Source of the DNA: Allomyces macrogynus ATCC 38327
Taxonomy: Eukaryota; Blastocladiomycota; Blastocladiomycetes; Blastocladiales; Blastocladiaceae
Assembly (NCBI GenBank): GCA_000151295.1
Contig: GG745329.1
Coordinates: 1,785,570-1,849,569, forward strand
DNA length: 64,000 nucleotides
Reading direction: 5' to 3'
The first letter of the stretch is position 1, and each line of letters begins with the position of its first letter. Below the pieces are notes generated by a model, which saw nothing but the letters and a program-made list of their open reading frames with translations, did no database searches and was not told the DNA's origin. Below are positions 1-11,062 of the stretch, piece by piece. Made by a program: the position numbers and the translations under genes.

Positions 1-1105
1 TTTTCCGCATCCAATCCTCCTTTGCCTCGAGCCGCGCATGCTTGACCTCGACGTCGCGGAACCGCTCCACCTAGTTGCATCAACCGAGCACAATCAGATC
101 AAGGTAGTGTGGGCTGACCGAATCCAACAGGTCGCGTACCTGCTTTTGAACTTCCTGCTGGACGCGCTCTTCCATCAGGAGCTCGTACTTGCGCTGTACC
201 TCGAGAACCGCACGCCGCTTGGACTCGCGCTCCACTTCGACGAGCTCGGCGCATTCGCGGACTTGAGACACAAGCAAGATGGTCAATCGCGTGCATCAGC
301 AGGACTGGTAAAAGCGAACGACGTACGCGCGCGCTCGTGGTCCGTCTCTTCGGTCTGTACTTGCTGCGATAGGCACGGAACATGCAGCTCGCGCACGCCC
401 TTGACGAGCGACTCTATCCAAGCTGGTGGAGAAGAGTCAACGAGTGATCAGCGATGATGTGGGAAGACAATGTGCGCAATGAAAAGAGAGATCCACATAC
501 AAAGACCGTGGCGGCGTGAATGGTCCAATGCGCTTTCCTACCCAGAACCTTTCGTGAGTGGCAAAACGATCGGGCTTGGGACGGGACATGGCCACAAGTA
601 CCAAACGGCCCAATGACGAGGATGCCTGGATCTGGTCGAGGTGGAGAAGCTCCAACAGCTCCCAATCAGCGACTTTTGGCGGCTAAACGCGGCAAAGGCG
701 CACATGAGCCACCGCCCGGCGGCAAGAACCAAGCAAGCATGACGAGCGCACCAGCGTCTGCGATGTCTCCGGGAGGTACACGGACAGCGTGTACTCAAGC
801 CCTCGGTGTGCCAAAAACTCGGTGACGAGCGCGTTCACAATCGTGTGAATTACAGTCGCATCACCAGCGTGCGGTCGACCTCGAAATCCAGCGCCGGTTA
901 CGCCGCTGTCGGGATGCAGCTGCTCAATAATGCGCGCGCGCAGCTGCGCGCGGAGTTGGTCGACGACGCCCGACCGTCGCAATTGCGCTTGTAGTGCCGA
1001 GCGTAGGTACGCTTCGTCCCATGACGATTTCGTTGTTGTTCGGTCGCTGGTCAATGGTGCGGCATGACGATCTTTTGGCCGATTTGGGGTCGTAGATTGT
1101 GACAT
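1..1105 (-). CDS. OFD1: OFD1-like centriole/basal-body LisH protein, 5' part (runs off left edge)
   Basis: OFD1 acts at centriole distal ends and centriolar satellites and is needed for ciliogenesis. The chosen start is the ATG at 1105-1103. Exon 1 (1105-752, 118 codons) carries a helical pre-LisH segment and a LisH-type motif ending in GLEYTLSVYLPET, very like the OFD1 N-terminus (YEYSLSVFFPES). A 69-nt intron (751-683, GTGCGC...TTTAG) leads to exon 2 (682-602), which has the leucine-rich DWELLELLHLDQI stretch matching the segment after LisH in OFD1. Further exons around 430-300, 260-120 and 70-1 encode a charged coiled coil (ERESKRRAVLEVQRKYELL, then VERFRDVEVKHARLEAK after a ~48-nt intron). 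Splice borders downstream of exon 2 are approximate. OFD1 is absent from non-flagellated fungi, which fits the axonemal neighbourhood. It could instead be another LisH coiled-coil centriolar protein, but the order of motifs favours OFD1. Confidence 0.75.
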
Positions 1106-1701
1106 GGCGACAGCGCGAGCCTGGGACGAAGTTGCAGTCGGATGCTTGCGCCGGAATTGGAGTTGATCGTGGCGCGAGAAAAAAATTGATGACGATGGGC
1201 AACACTTGAGAAGACTCTTTTGCAGCAAGTCTCGGTTCTGCGCATTTGTTGCTGATGGAATGCTTGTGCGCTTCGGGTTGCTGCTGATCAATCACATGCA
1301 TCAGCGATATGGAGGTTGCTTCATCCAGCCGTTTCCAGGTCTCCGTCCGTCAACCTCTGCGTTTGCCATCACACTTGGCTCTTATCCGTCTTGGTAATAG
1401 TTATGGGGCCAATCTGAACAGCGTGAGCGGTAATTGATCCCCATGAGAGTCGTACTTGGCGGTGGATGCCTCAAAACCTGGAGCCCGAATCGTTGGTCAT
1501 GTCAGGCCTTCAACAGCTTGACTCGCAAACGACAGCTTGACTCTCAAACGATGTGATGCCATCGCTGTGAATGGATACGGGCGTCCTCTTTCTACTGTCG
1601 TTTTTGGATTGTTTCCTGCCCCCGTGATACTTTGACTATGAAGGCGGAGCAGAGACTTTGTGCAGTATCTATTCCGGCATCCTCCACCGCAGCATGATCC
1701 T
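1106..1701. other. Intergenic, no gene seen
   Basis: The stretch between the OFD1-like start and the 3' end of the aldo/keto reductase remnant has only short, compositionally unremarkable ORFs on both strands. It should contain the promoter of the OFD1-like gene and the 3' end of the reductase. I see no RNA gene or clear motif. Confidence 0.4.
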
Positions 1702-2828
1702 TCATCGCACAACGCTCGGGTTCCAGCAAAACTTGAAATCACACGCGAGGGTATTGATGCCCAACGCCTCCTCTTCCGTCAACTCGATCAGAACGCTGGT
1801 CAAGTTTTCGGCCAGCCGCTCGTCATGAGTCAACTTGGGTACCGTCACCCACCCGCGGTGCCGCGCCCAAGCAAGCAAAACTTGGGCGCGCGTCGCGCCG
1901 CGCTTGTCGGCAGCCTCATGAACCACCGGCATTGGCCACGCTTCCTTTTCGAGCAAGTGGCCTTCGCCCAAACAGCTGTACGCCTGGGCAAAGAATCCGG
2001 CCTTTTCGCAAGCGTCGAGTACGTCGGCTGGCTGGTAGGCCAGGTGCAGCTCCATTTGCAAAGCAGCGGGCCGGACCGTGCAGTACGAGAGCAACTCGTG
2101 CAAGCGCGTCGCAGCATAGTTCGACACGCCAATGTAGCGCACAAGACCGTCATGGACTGCAAGCTCCAAGTCTAGCCACGTCTCGCGTCGAAGGCGTGGG
2201 TTCTCGGGCGAGTTGGGCTTCATTTTGGCCGCTCCGGGCCACGAGGTCGATGGTCTCGACCTGGAGCGCCGAGTGTGAGGCAAGAACCGAATCGCACGCC
2301 TTGCCCGCACCTTGTTAGTTCGGAGCTGGCGATTGGTAGAGGGGTGGAGAAGGATGCGTTAACATGACCGCGCAAGAGATGCGGAGCTGCAAGCAAAGAC
2401 CGCTCGGTACACACCGATTTTGGTTGTGTGATAAACAGATGCTGGAGGTGCACTGTCCCTTCGGCAATCAGGTCGGCAACAGCGGCGCGGACCATGTCCT
2501 CGCTCCGGTAGACTTGCGCCCTGTCAATAAGCCGGTAACCCATGCGCATAGCCTGATTGACGACGCGGGCGCATTGGTCGCCCTTGACGCGATAGGTGCC
2601 AACTATCAAGACGTGGAGGTCCAGCGGTACGTCGGCGTCAATCAAAGCGTTGCTGGGAGTCGCATTCGAGCCTTTGAACGAGAGTGGCCATTGGAATTTG
2701 GTCACGTGCGCCCGATCATGGGGATGACTTGATAAGCTTGCAGCTTGTGCTTGGAGGTCACTTTCCGCGGAGCCTTCATTTGAGTTATTCGAAGGTTGCA
2801 AAGGGGTCCGACCTTGTGACCGACGCAA
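1702..2828 (-). pseudogene. Aldo/keto reductase family gene, apparently broken
   Basis: The translation is clearly of the NADPH-dependent aldo/keto reductase (TIM-barrel) family: GTYRVKGDQ near the N-terminus, GYRLIDRAQVYRSED with the catalytic Asp and Tyr, then (after an intron with donor GTGTGT) LQVETIDLV, then WPGAAKMKP, GLVRYIGVSNY, the NADPH-site region VTVPKLTHDERLAENL, and the family-like ending FKFCWNPS. Two things look wrong. The frame changes between ETIDL and WPGAA (about 2241-2246), and the residues expected there, normally LIH with the active-site His, are missing. The segment after the strand FIT reads QPK instead of the usual (S/T)K with the catalytic Lys. No in-frame ATG is seen for the first exon, and a TGA lies just upstream of the open segment. 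I read it as a decayed copy. An assembly deletion could explain the frame break but not the Lys region. Confidence 0.6.
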
Positions 2829-3943
2829 TCAGGAGCAGTCGATGTGAGCAGCAGCAGCAGCGCGGTCCATATCATTGAACCTCACACTGAAGCCGATGAT
2901 GCGTGAAGGATGGGCGCTAAATCTTGGCCTGTCGAGCGTCGCGATCGAAAGTCAGTTAAGAACATCGTCTGCTCATTCGGAGAGCGCGGCATGAAGCTCT
3001 GCTGTTGATGAACGCTTGAGATTGCATCCACAGCACTACGCTGGCACCAAAAACGTCGAGGAGCACCAAGTTGTGCACAATGGGTTGCAAAATGGTCTAG
3101 GTCACTCTCCAATGTAATGCTTCATGAAATACACTTCAACGTTCCGCTCACAAACACATCCGGCCATCTGCGCGCACAAAATCACTCTGCTCCCGCAGTT
3201 CCCGAACCCTCTTCCTTTGCCGAGACAAAAGGGCTTGGTAGTTCGTGGAAACCATGACCACTGAGGTCATGAACGCTGGATCCACAAGTATGGCCGCGGT
3301 GTCGCAACGTCCAGGGCGTGCCCGATGGCACTGCAACGTCATTGTTGACACTCGTGAACACGCCACTTAGCGGAGAAGCCAGTCCAGCGCATGCCGAAGA
3401 CGCGGAGATGGAGGCAGGAGCACGAGTTATAGCTCATTAACGGCTGCCGCGATGTGTCCACCTTTATGCAGGGATGCCGCAATCGTATGGGCAAGGAACC
3501 CCCCCCCCCCCCCCCATGAGTTCAGTGTCATTGCGGCGATTGCAGGCGGTCATGCTTGCCATGAAGCATTGTTGGATGTGGGGCGTGTCCAGCAGAAGCT
3601 GAATCACATTGCTCAAGCAAGGGCATCCACCAGAGCACCATACGGCGGCCGGCCTTGGACTGCATGCAGTATGACTGTCGCATACCAAATATTATCAACG
3701 AAGAAATTCCAGGCGACCACCGGCGATCGCGCAATTGTTGATGGCTTTGGCCTCGTCGTTTCGCGCCCTGGCGTGTCGTCTAAGTTTCAGCTTGATGCTT
3801 GGCCGTGGTTCTTGGGTTTGCTGATGTCCATACTTATGTCGCGAAGAGCATCCATAACGCCGTTGACAGAAGTGCATGCAATTCGTCAGACTGCCCAAAC
3901 TTATCAATTTGCGAGCATCAGCGCAACCGTCACAAGAATTAGC
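2829..3943. other. Intergenic, no supported gene; contains a C17 tract
   Basis: No convincing coding segment was found on either strand. A 72-codon minus-strand ORF (3366-3148) opens with GTG and has no recognisable motif. A 17-base C homopolymer sits at 3499-3515, about 430 bp upstream of the next plus-strand gene. The longer plus-strand frame that begins at the ATG at 3452 is open into the next gene but reads as low-complexity translation of this tract, so it is not taken as its start. Confidence 0.4.
3499..3515 (+). repeat. Poly-C homopolymer (17 nt)
   Basis: Seventeen consecutive C bases, that is G17 on the minus strand. The tract can slip in sequencing and could fold as a G-quadruplex on the minus strand. 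It lies upstream of the plus-strand gene at 3944. No function can be read from the sequence itself. Confidence 0.9.
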
Positions 3944-5399
3944 ATGTCCAACCTCCGGCCAGCTCACGGAGAACCAACAACCGCCGGTCAACAACCCAGC
4001 ACAGCGCGCGCTGCTTGGTCTGCATTCACGGTGCAAGAGCAACTCGCGAGCGACTGGCCAGCCGATTCCGAGCAAGTATTGGCCGCGCTGACGGGCCTGC
4101 TGAAGCAGTGTTTTGGCAATCTGCGCCAGAGCGCGGATTCAAGCTTGCTTCTCAACCATCATGCCGCCGTCGCTGAAAACAGGCAAGCCGAAACTGTTGC
4201 TCAAGCTCGTGCTCTCCGTGCCGTGCATCGCATTTTCCAATCGGAGCGACGCGCATGGGTCCAGCGGCGCGACGATGCTCTTGAGACGTGTGAGAAGGCC
4301 GCCAGCATCAACGCTTCGCACCGGCTTGCGGCATGGGCAGCGGATGCGCTCCCGTGGCTCCTTGGCCAGACGGTACAGGGCCTGCTGCTTTTACGCGACG
4401 CCCGTTCGTCCGGGACGGCTGCGCCTGTATGGCCCCCGCTTGAGCTCTCAGAGCTGGCCGTGGCAGCTTGGACCGCGTTTCTCGACGCCATGGTCGACAG
4501 CGTCAAGCTCGCGGCGCGCGAGGAGGTGCTGGCGGACCTGTTCTTGCCAGCTCTGATGGAGTTGATGCCGTTGCTGGTGTGTTGCGTGTTTCTCGATTAC
4601 GACCTGAAACAATGGCTCACCAGTTCTTGATTTCCGGTTCATTCAGGTCGTTTACGGCACGCATCAGTGCCACGCCACGCCGGCGCGCCGAACCGTCCGT
4701 CTCCAGCGCGCAGTGGTTGCTGCCGACCCCGCTCGTATAGTGGTATCGGGTCCTGCGCTGCTTGCCACGCCGCTGGTCCCAAACTTGACGCCAGCCGCTT
4801 GGCCGCGGCTGCTCGGGAACGCGCAGCAACTGCTCAACGCCGGGACGACGCCATGCGACCTTGTCCAGCGGTCGGTGCGCGACGACCTTGATCTGCACGC
4901 GACAACGCTGCTCTACCACCTCGAATACTTGCACGCAGCAACCGTGCACGGCGTTACCGCGTCCACTCCTTTGCGCGCGATTCTCTCCACCATCGATCTC
5001 GTCGCGGCGCTGCGCCTCGCGTGCATCAACGACAAGTACGTCGTGCGCCTTCTCCACCTGCATTTGCAGCTCGCATCCCCGACAGGCGACGGTAGCGGCA
5101 CGCAACTGTTGCTGGCACCGGTCGCGTCCATGCTCAACGCGGCTGCGACGCACGTGTTCCAGCACGACGCGACGGTCGTCATGGACTTGCTCCTCGAGTC
5201 GGTCGAGATGCTCGAGTACCTGCTGGGTGCAGCGCGCGCTGCGGTCCAGTCGGGGGCGGCGGCGCTCCTCGAAGAGGCGACGGTCGAGCTCCTGCACGCT
5301 GTTCGTGCCCAAATCGCACAGTTGCCGTTCCCGACGCGGCCGTTGGCGGTTGCGCTGGATCGCGTGATGCAGAGCTATTCTGCGACCCGTGCTGGATAA
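3944..5399 (+). CDS. Unknown alpha-helical protein, two exons
   Basis: I do not recognise this protein. Exon 1 runs from the ATG at 3944 to 4576 (211 codons). A 70-nt intron (4577-4646, CTG|GTGTGT...ATTCAG) is followed by exon 2, 4647-5399, giving 461 residues. This start is chosen because the upstream part of the same frame looks non-coding and the coding character begins at MSNLRPAHG. The protein is Ala/Leu-rich and almost entirely helical in appearance, with successive amphipathic stretches such as ADLFLPALMELMPLL, LHATTLLYHLEYLHA and VVMDLLLESVEMLEYLL, suggesting a HEAT/ARM-like helical solenoid or scaffold. There is no signal peptide, clear membrane span or catalytic motif. The splice join keeps the frame, which supports a real gene. 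Confidence 0.6.
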
Positions 5400-5601
5400 C
5401 GGATGGAGTGGTGCATTCAAAGAAAAATTGGCCCAATGTCGATGGTAAAAGGCCATTTCATCGACTAGCGGTGTCAACCGGCCTCTCGCTGTTCTCCAAC
5501 AAGTCGCAGGCCAGATGCTTCGAGTCCTATGTACAGCCACAGAAACCGCTCCTCGTACATTCATTTACCTTCCCCACTCGCAAGTCCTATAAAAGATATC
5601 C

Positions 5602-8600
5602 CTAGTCCGGAGTCCTTGCTGGCACGGGCGCTCCATTCGCCCCCCCCTCCCCCCTCCCGCCATGCCCTCCCCCACCACCACGTGCGGGCGCATCGAGTTC
5701 CACGAGCCGGCGCAGGTAAAAATAACGCCTTTGCGCCGACTCGTTGAACAAAGTGAGCGTGATCGACAGGACCATAGCCGCACACGACACACCCACGACT
5801 GCAATCGCCGTCCCCGCGCGCCCAAGCGCCGCAAGAATGGCCCACCGCAGTGTATCAATGACCGTGGCCATGGCAATCACCGACAAGTGAATCCTCGGGC
5901 GCAGCCGAAGCGTCGTCGCGGACATGATCGCCGAGAGATAGCCCATGAAGAGAAACATTTGCACGAGCGGGTTATTGGTCAGGTACCGTGCTGCCGCGTC
6001 CATGGCAATCGCGACCGTGATCACCGTCGAGACGTATATCGTCGCAAACACCTCGAGCGTCGCACCCTCCAGATGGAATCCGTGCAGGGCAACAATGGGT
6101 AGCACGACGGCGACAAACCCCGGGATGTGCCGATACCAGAACGACGAAATCCCGTGCGGGTCGCTGCCCGTCGCGGTCCCCGCCTTGGTCAGCAGGCTCA
6201 TGCCCGCAACCAGGCACCACGCGACCGTGACGGTCAGGTTCGTGATGATAAACCGGTCGCGTAACTTGCGGTGGTAATAGGACCGGTAGACGGCCTCCTG
6301 CTCGGGCGACGGGAACGTGTAGACAAAGAAATGCTGCACGCGGCGCCACGCGCGGCGACATCGCATCGGCCACGGTCGTGCGGGTTTCCCCGGCCTCGGC
6401 GCCGTGGGTTGCGGTCTGGACCGTGTGGGGGACGGGGACAGCGCGCGCGCCGACGACGGGGTCGATGGCTTGAGATGGCCCGACTGGCTCGTAATCGGGC
6501 GCGCCGACGAGTGCGTCACGGCCGCCGACGACGCTGGGGAGCTCGAGTCACCGGTGTGCGGTTTGGGGACAGAGGGATTCGTGGGAAACGGACTGCTCGC
6601 ACCGAGCAGACCGCCCAGGTGCGGCCATGGCCGCGGGCCCGTCGAGTCGAAACCCGGAGCGACAAGCCGCAGGTGCACGGCGAGACTCGTGCCTGGATCG
6701 TGGTCGAAGCTCGTCTCACTCTGCGCGTCTGGGGACATCGTCGGGTGCATCGATTGCGGCGCCGTCATGAGCGTCATGGAAATGGGTGGCGGAGCAATTG
6801 TCGAGTTTTGGCTGCTGTCGCTCGCAAGCGACTTGGCTCGGGGCACTACGTACGGGCAGGTGTTTTGCGTCAGTTGACGAGGTCACTTCACATTCACAGA
6901 GACGTGAAATGGCCGTCGTACGCGTCAACAGCATCCCAATATCCACATTTGACAAGAGCACGCTGCTCACATCCACCGACACGCTGCTCTGCTTGACCGA
7001 CACGACGCCGTTCTTGACGGACCGCAGCGTCGTCATGAGCGGGTCCAAGTAACCGTCCCGGGTGGGCCGCTCCATGGTCATCTCGGGTCTCGACCCATGT
7101 AGCGTGGGGAACACCCGCGGTGGCGCATCCGCATCGGGCAGCGGCGTGCGACCCTCGTCAATGCGCCATGCGATCGGCGAAACGACCGAGGCGGCCGACA
7201 CGTTCGATTTGGTGTCGTCCGACACGGGCGCGCTCGGAATCGGCGTGAGTTCGGGTGTCCATTCTTGTGGTTCGAGCACGACCCTGGACAACTCGGCAAG
7301 GCTCGGAACGGACGCACTGGAAAGCCCACCGGTCCATGTTAGTTTGTGGCTCACGGCGAGGCCAAACGTGCGCCAAAGAACGCACCTGATGGCCTGCACG
7401 ATCGGAACGGACAGAGCCCCAATGCTGCATTCCTCACTCGGCGCTCTGCTCAGTGTGACCGCTGCGCTCCGCGGCGCCGCGGCCAACGAGGTAATCTCGC
7501 GCACCGACCGAGCTGGTCTCAACATCTGCGGCGGCGGCCGCGCCCACTCGTCTGACCTTGCTCGAGACGGCCTCGGCACATCCAAATCAAACGACGGGTT
7601 CGCACGCGACGACGGCAGAGCCAGTTCCGAATGCACGTGCAGCATGCGCGGCGGGACGTGCACGACGCCGCTCGCTGTCGACCACGAAAACGTTGTGGTC
7701 GTATCGTGCCGCCCCGAATTCAACTGCAGGAACCCGCTCCACCGTCCAGTACCCGACGGTGGCGCGAGGAGACGGCTCAGGTCGCCGCCGCCGTCGGTCG
7801 ATGCGTTGCTAGACAGTCCCTCGCGGCTGGTCGCGGCCGACACGTTGCGCGCCGCCCACGGGACGAGGTTACTGAGTCGTCGCACCGTGTTCTGCACGGG
7901 ACCCGTGACGCTCACGCGCAGGTCCGGCAGACCGCGCACGCGCGCGTTGGTGATGGCCATGCCGAGCACGTTGATGGGCAGCGTGCGCCGGCCCAAACTC
8001 GGGACGAGGGCCTTGCGGCGCGTCCAGGACCGCTTGTGCCGCGAAAAGGCGGTGCGCTGGATGCGCACGTTGAGCAGGAACGAGAGCCGCGAAATGACTT
8101 CGCGCTGGTAGGTCGACCACGAGCCTGTCAGCGAAAAGAGCGTCAGCATGAGCGAAAAACATAGCGACTGGCGCGACCACCGCACCCTTCAAAAAACTGT
8201 CGAGCGCCGACGTGAACAAAAACCACGTCTCGGACGAATCGTCGTCAAACAAAAACTTGGTCGCGAGAAAGCCCACGAGGAACAAGAGACCAATCACCTC
8301 GCCCTGCACAAACGGCAGATTCGACCCGGAGACGAGCATGAAAAACGCGATCCCGAGACTCGAGGCAAAGTGCTGCACCATAATCTGCACGTCGCCGGCA
8401 ATATTGGGTAATCGTTCGACAAACGCTGGGTTCGTGCACGAGGCTGCGCCGGGACAAAAATCGCATGCCGTCGTCACATCCCCGTACTGGCTAAACGACG
8501 AGAAGCCGGTACTCTGGTGCAGGCAGCGGAAAAAGTAGAGGACGCGGCCCACATCAATGAGCACAACAACCGAATAGATGACGACCAGGAGCACCGCGAC

Positions 8601-10322
8601 AAGACGGTCGGCAGGCCGCGGTCGGTTGAGCGACAATAAAATGAGCGCAGCGAGCACGCTGGCTAGGAGCACCGTCGGCGGAACGAATCCCGTCAACTCG
8701 AGTTGAGGGCACGTGATGTTGAAGGACGGGCAGATTGCTTTGACTTTCTTCAATGTCTCGCTAGACCGGTGCGTCAGGTACAGTTTCTGCATGGCAATTG
8801 CGAGGAGAAACACCTAGAAGTAACAGCGTACATGAGTTTGGTGCTCTTTTGCGGCAACTCTTACAGGAAAGCATCGAGACGTGCCATTTGCAATCGCATC
8901 GGGCCTTGCATCACCTTGTTGACATGGTCGCGGAACTTGGCTTCGAGTGTGCGCTTTTCGAACCGTAAACTCCACGCGCTGACGCGGTTCCGTTTCCGGT
9001 GCATCACGAGCCGCCAGGTCGAGTCGGCCTTTGGGAGCCGGTCCACGAGCCATTGCGTCGGGTTGCTGATCTGGGAACGATGCGCGTCGGGTGGTGGTGG
9101 TGGCACGTGCGGGAGCAGCTTCGAGTGACTGTCCACGCCGTCGCCTTCTACTCTCGCCACAACCGGGGTGGACATGGTCAGCGTTCATCGACAATTGCAA
9201 CGAGTTCAGAAAAGTGGGACTGGTTGGTGGTACCCTTGGGATGCGCCGGATTCAGCGGCGCCGATGCGACTGGGATCCCGACTCTTGCCGTGCACGAGTC
9301 ACGGCTCACTTCGTCGGCATGCGCGACGCCGTCGGTACTCGATACGCCATCCGGATCCGTGTTCTCGTCGTCTTCGCCTTCGTCGGGGGTGGCCTCAGCG
9401 CGCGGTCGCGCGCTGCATGCGGCCGATGGTCCTGCCGGGTTAAGCCGGTCCTCTTTCGTCCCTCCCCGCAGCGAACCGACCTGCTCGTCTGCACGCCGAG
9501 CCATCTCCAAGTCGCCCGACCCATCAAACGAGCACCAGTGCGTTGACCCGCGCGTGCTCGCGGGCGACTGCGGCTGCGACTGCATCGCTGTGGCAGCGTC
9601 CGAAGGCAGCGCCTCTCCGGCCCGTTTCGCAGGCCCAAACTGCGCAGTACTGTGCGTCGGCGTCAGGTAGACCGAATTGGCTAGCGACGTGCCACTGGCC
9701 GTCGGGCGACTGCGCGCGGTCGCAAGCGACTTGGGCGACCCCATCGACATCCGTTCGGTCGTGAAAAACGCAAACGTGCGCGGGAACGTGGTCGTTGACG
9801 CGGTCGACGTGACGCCACGGTCGCGTGGGTTCGTGAAGGACGCGGCGTTGAATGGTGGTGCGCGGTCGCGCGGGCTCGCAGGGGCGGCCATGGGGGTCGG
9901 GACGTAGTCGTCGTCATCGTCGGTGGGCACGCCGCTGGTGCTTATGATGGACGAGATGGCGACCGACGAGCGCGCACTTGAAGACGTGTCGCTTGCGGGC
10001 GCCGACATGCGGATGGCCGGGCGGGGAGCGCGCGACGACGATGGTGGGGGTGCGGCGGACCCGCGCGGTGCGGTTGGCGGCATCGTGGCGGGGTGGAGAC
10101 CGGACAGCGACTTGCTCGTGCGGTCGCGACCGAACGAACCCTGCACAGGGAACATAGCATCAAACGAGGTGAGCCAATCGCCGGTCTTCGTGACGTCCAC
10201 TGGCGGGGTAGGGCAGGGGCCCACTGGTCGCGTAGCAGGGGGGTGCGCCGTGCCGGTCGCGGTATCACGTTGTACGTCGGATGTGATGCGCGAGGCACCA
10301 GGGTCGATTGTGTGCTCGTCTC
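5602..10322 (-). CDS. Large membrane protein with two ~6-helix bundles, 5' end lost in scaffold gap
   Basis: This is a chain of minus-strand coding segments: a disordered Ser/Pro/Thr-rich N-terminus (10322-about 9190, open into the N gap), a charged segment with WSLRFEKRTLEAKFRDHVN (9175-8861), a first hydrophobic bundle (about 8800-8100) with a Cys-rich loop containing CDFCPGAASC, a long polar linker (about 8090-6900), a second bundle of about six membrane helices (about 6270-5760), and the tail RRYFYLRRLVELD before a Gly-rich end at 5602. Each bundle is preceded by a charged LE..FRDH or YYHRKLRDRF segment. That layout recalls the membrane halves of class III nucleotide cyclases, but no cyclase domain or other catalytic domain follows. 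Introns lie near 9150-9200, 8812-8862 (GTAAGAG...TTCTAG) and 6850-6900 (branch-like CAACTGAC). The frame breaks at the A5 run 8155-8159. Exact splice joins are uncertain. Confidence 0.55.
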
Positions 10323-10422
10323 NNNNNNNNNNNNNNNNNNNNNNNNNNNNNNNNNNNNNNNNNNNNNNNNNNNNNNNNNNNNNNNNNNNNNNNNNNNNNN
10401 NNNNNNNNNNNNNNNNNNNNNN
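10323..10422. other. Assembly gap (100 N)
   Basis: One hundred undetermined bases, the conventional length for a scaffold gap of unknown size. The N-terminal part of the membrane protein gene on the minus strand is open right up to the gap, so its start lies inside or beyond it. Sequence to the right need not be directly adjacent in the genome. Confidence 0.98.
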
Positions 10423-11062
10423 TTATCATCTGTATAACTTAGCGAATTACATTTTACTTAACTCGTTTCGAACTCTCCACCCTCGTACTACATAGTCTGA
10501 CTCTGCCGTCCACTTTTCAATTTTGATCCAGGGGGGGGGGGGGGGGGGGGGCTTGGGCGGCGGCAGCAACGGATGTGTCGAGGTCACGTTAGTCGTTTGT
10601 CGATGGTGGGCGCGAGCCCGTCGACTCGGGCGCGCGCAGCTGGTGCCAAACAAATTGGTCGGGCGCGCAGGGTTCGCAGATTGCAACGAGTCGTGGTGAA
10701 GTGCGACGAGCGCAACGAGTCGGGAATGCCAGCTCGCTGGCGCTGTCGAGGAGCAAAATTGGTAGAACGGTTGGCTGGTGGGAGACGCGGCTGCGCGCGC
10801 CGCCATGTACTTTGCCTGTCACTTTGCCGACTGCCTGTCACCATGCACGGACTAGCACGAGGCGAGGACGAGAGCATCCTCGAGGGACGGGGACGCTTTG
10901 CTCGCGTCTCCCAATAGAAGCGAAAGGGACTGCAAGCATGTGTCCATTACGACAGATATACAAAATGGAGGACGAAAAATCAACGGCACCGGGGGATCGG
11001 GAATCCTCTCGGCCGGGACATGCCACGACAACAGCACCCGCTCCGTGCCGCGGCCCGGGTCG
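10423..11062. other. Intergenic region with a G21 tract
   Basis: This lies between the scaffold gap and the 3' end of the SUN gene. A 21-base G homopolymer occupies 10531-10551. A 119-codon minus-strand ORF (10806-10447) starts with ATG but reads as low-complexity translation through the G tract (poly-Pro), so I do not call it a gene. No other coding or RNA feature is visible. Confidence 0.5.
10531..10551 (+). repeat. Poly-G homopolymer (21 nt)
   Basis: Twenty-one consecutive G bases just right of the assembly gap. Such a tract is a typical place for a sequencing or assembly break and a potential G-quadruplex. Confidence 0.9.

Noticed and set aside
3148..3366. 72-codon minus-strand ORF with a basic end (RQRKRVRELREQ)
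   Set aside because: Opens with GTG, no flanking exons found, and too short to support.
4617..5564. 315-codon minus-strand ORF
   Set aside because: Antisense to exon 2 of the helical protein; Arg-rich translation without motifs.
7062..8111. 349-codon plus-strand ORF
   Set aside because: Antisense to the linker of the membrane protein gene; low complexity in the other direction.
10447..10806. 119-codon minus-strand ORF starting with ATG
   Set aside because: It reads through the G21 tract as poly-Pro and shows no family similarity or splice partners.
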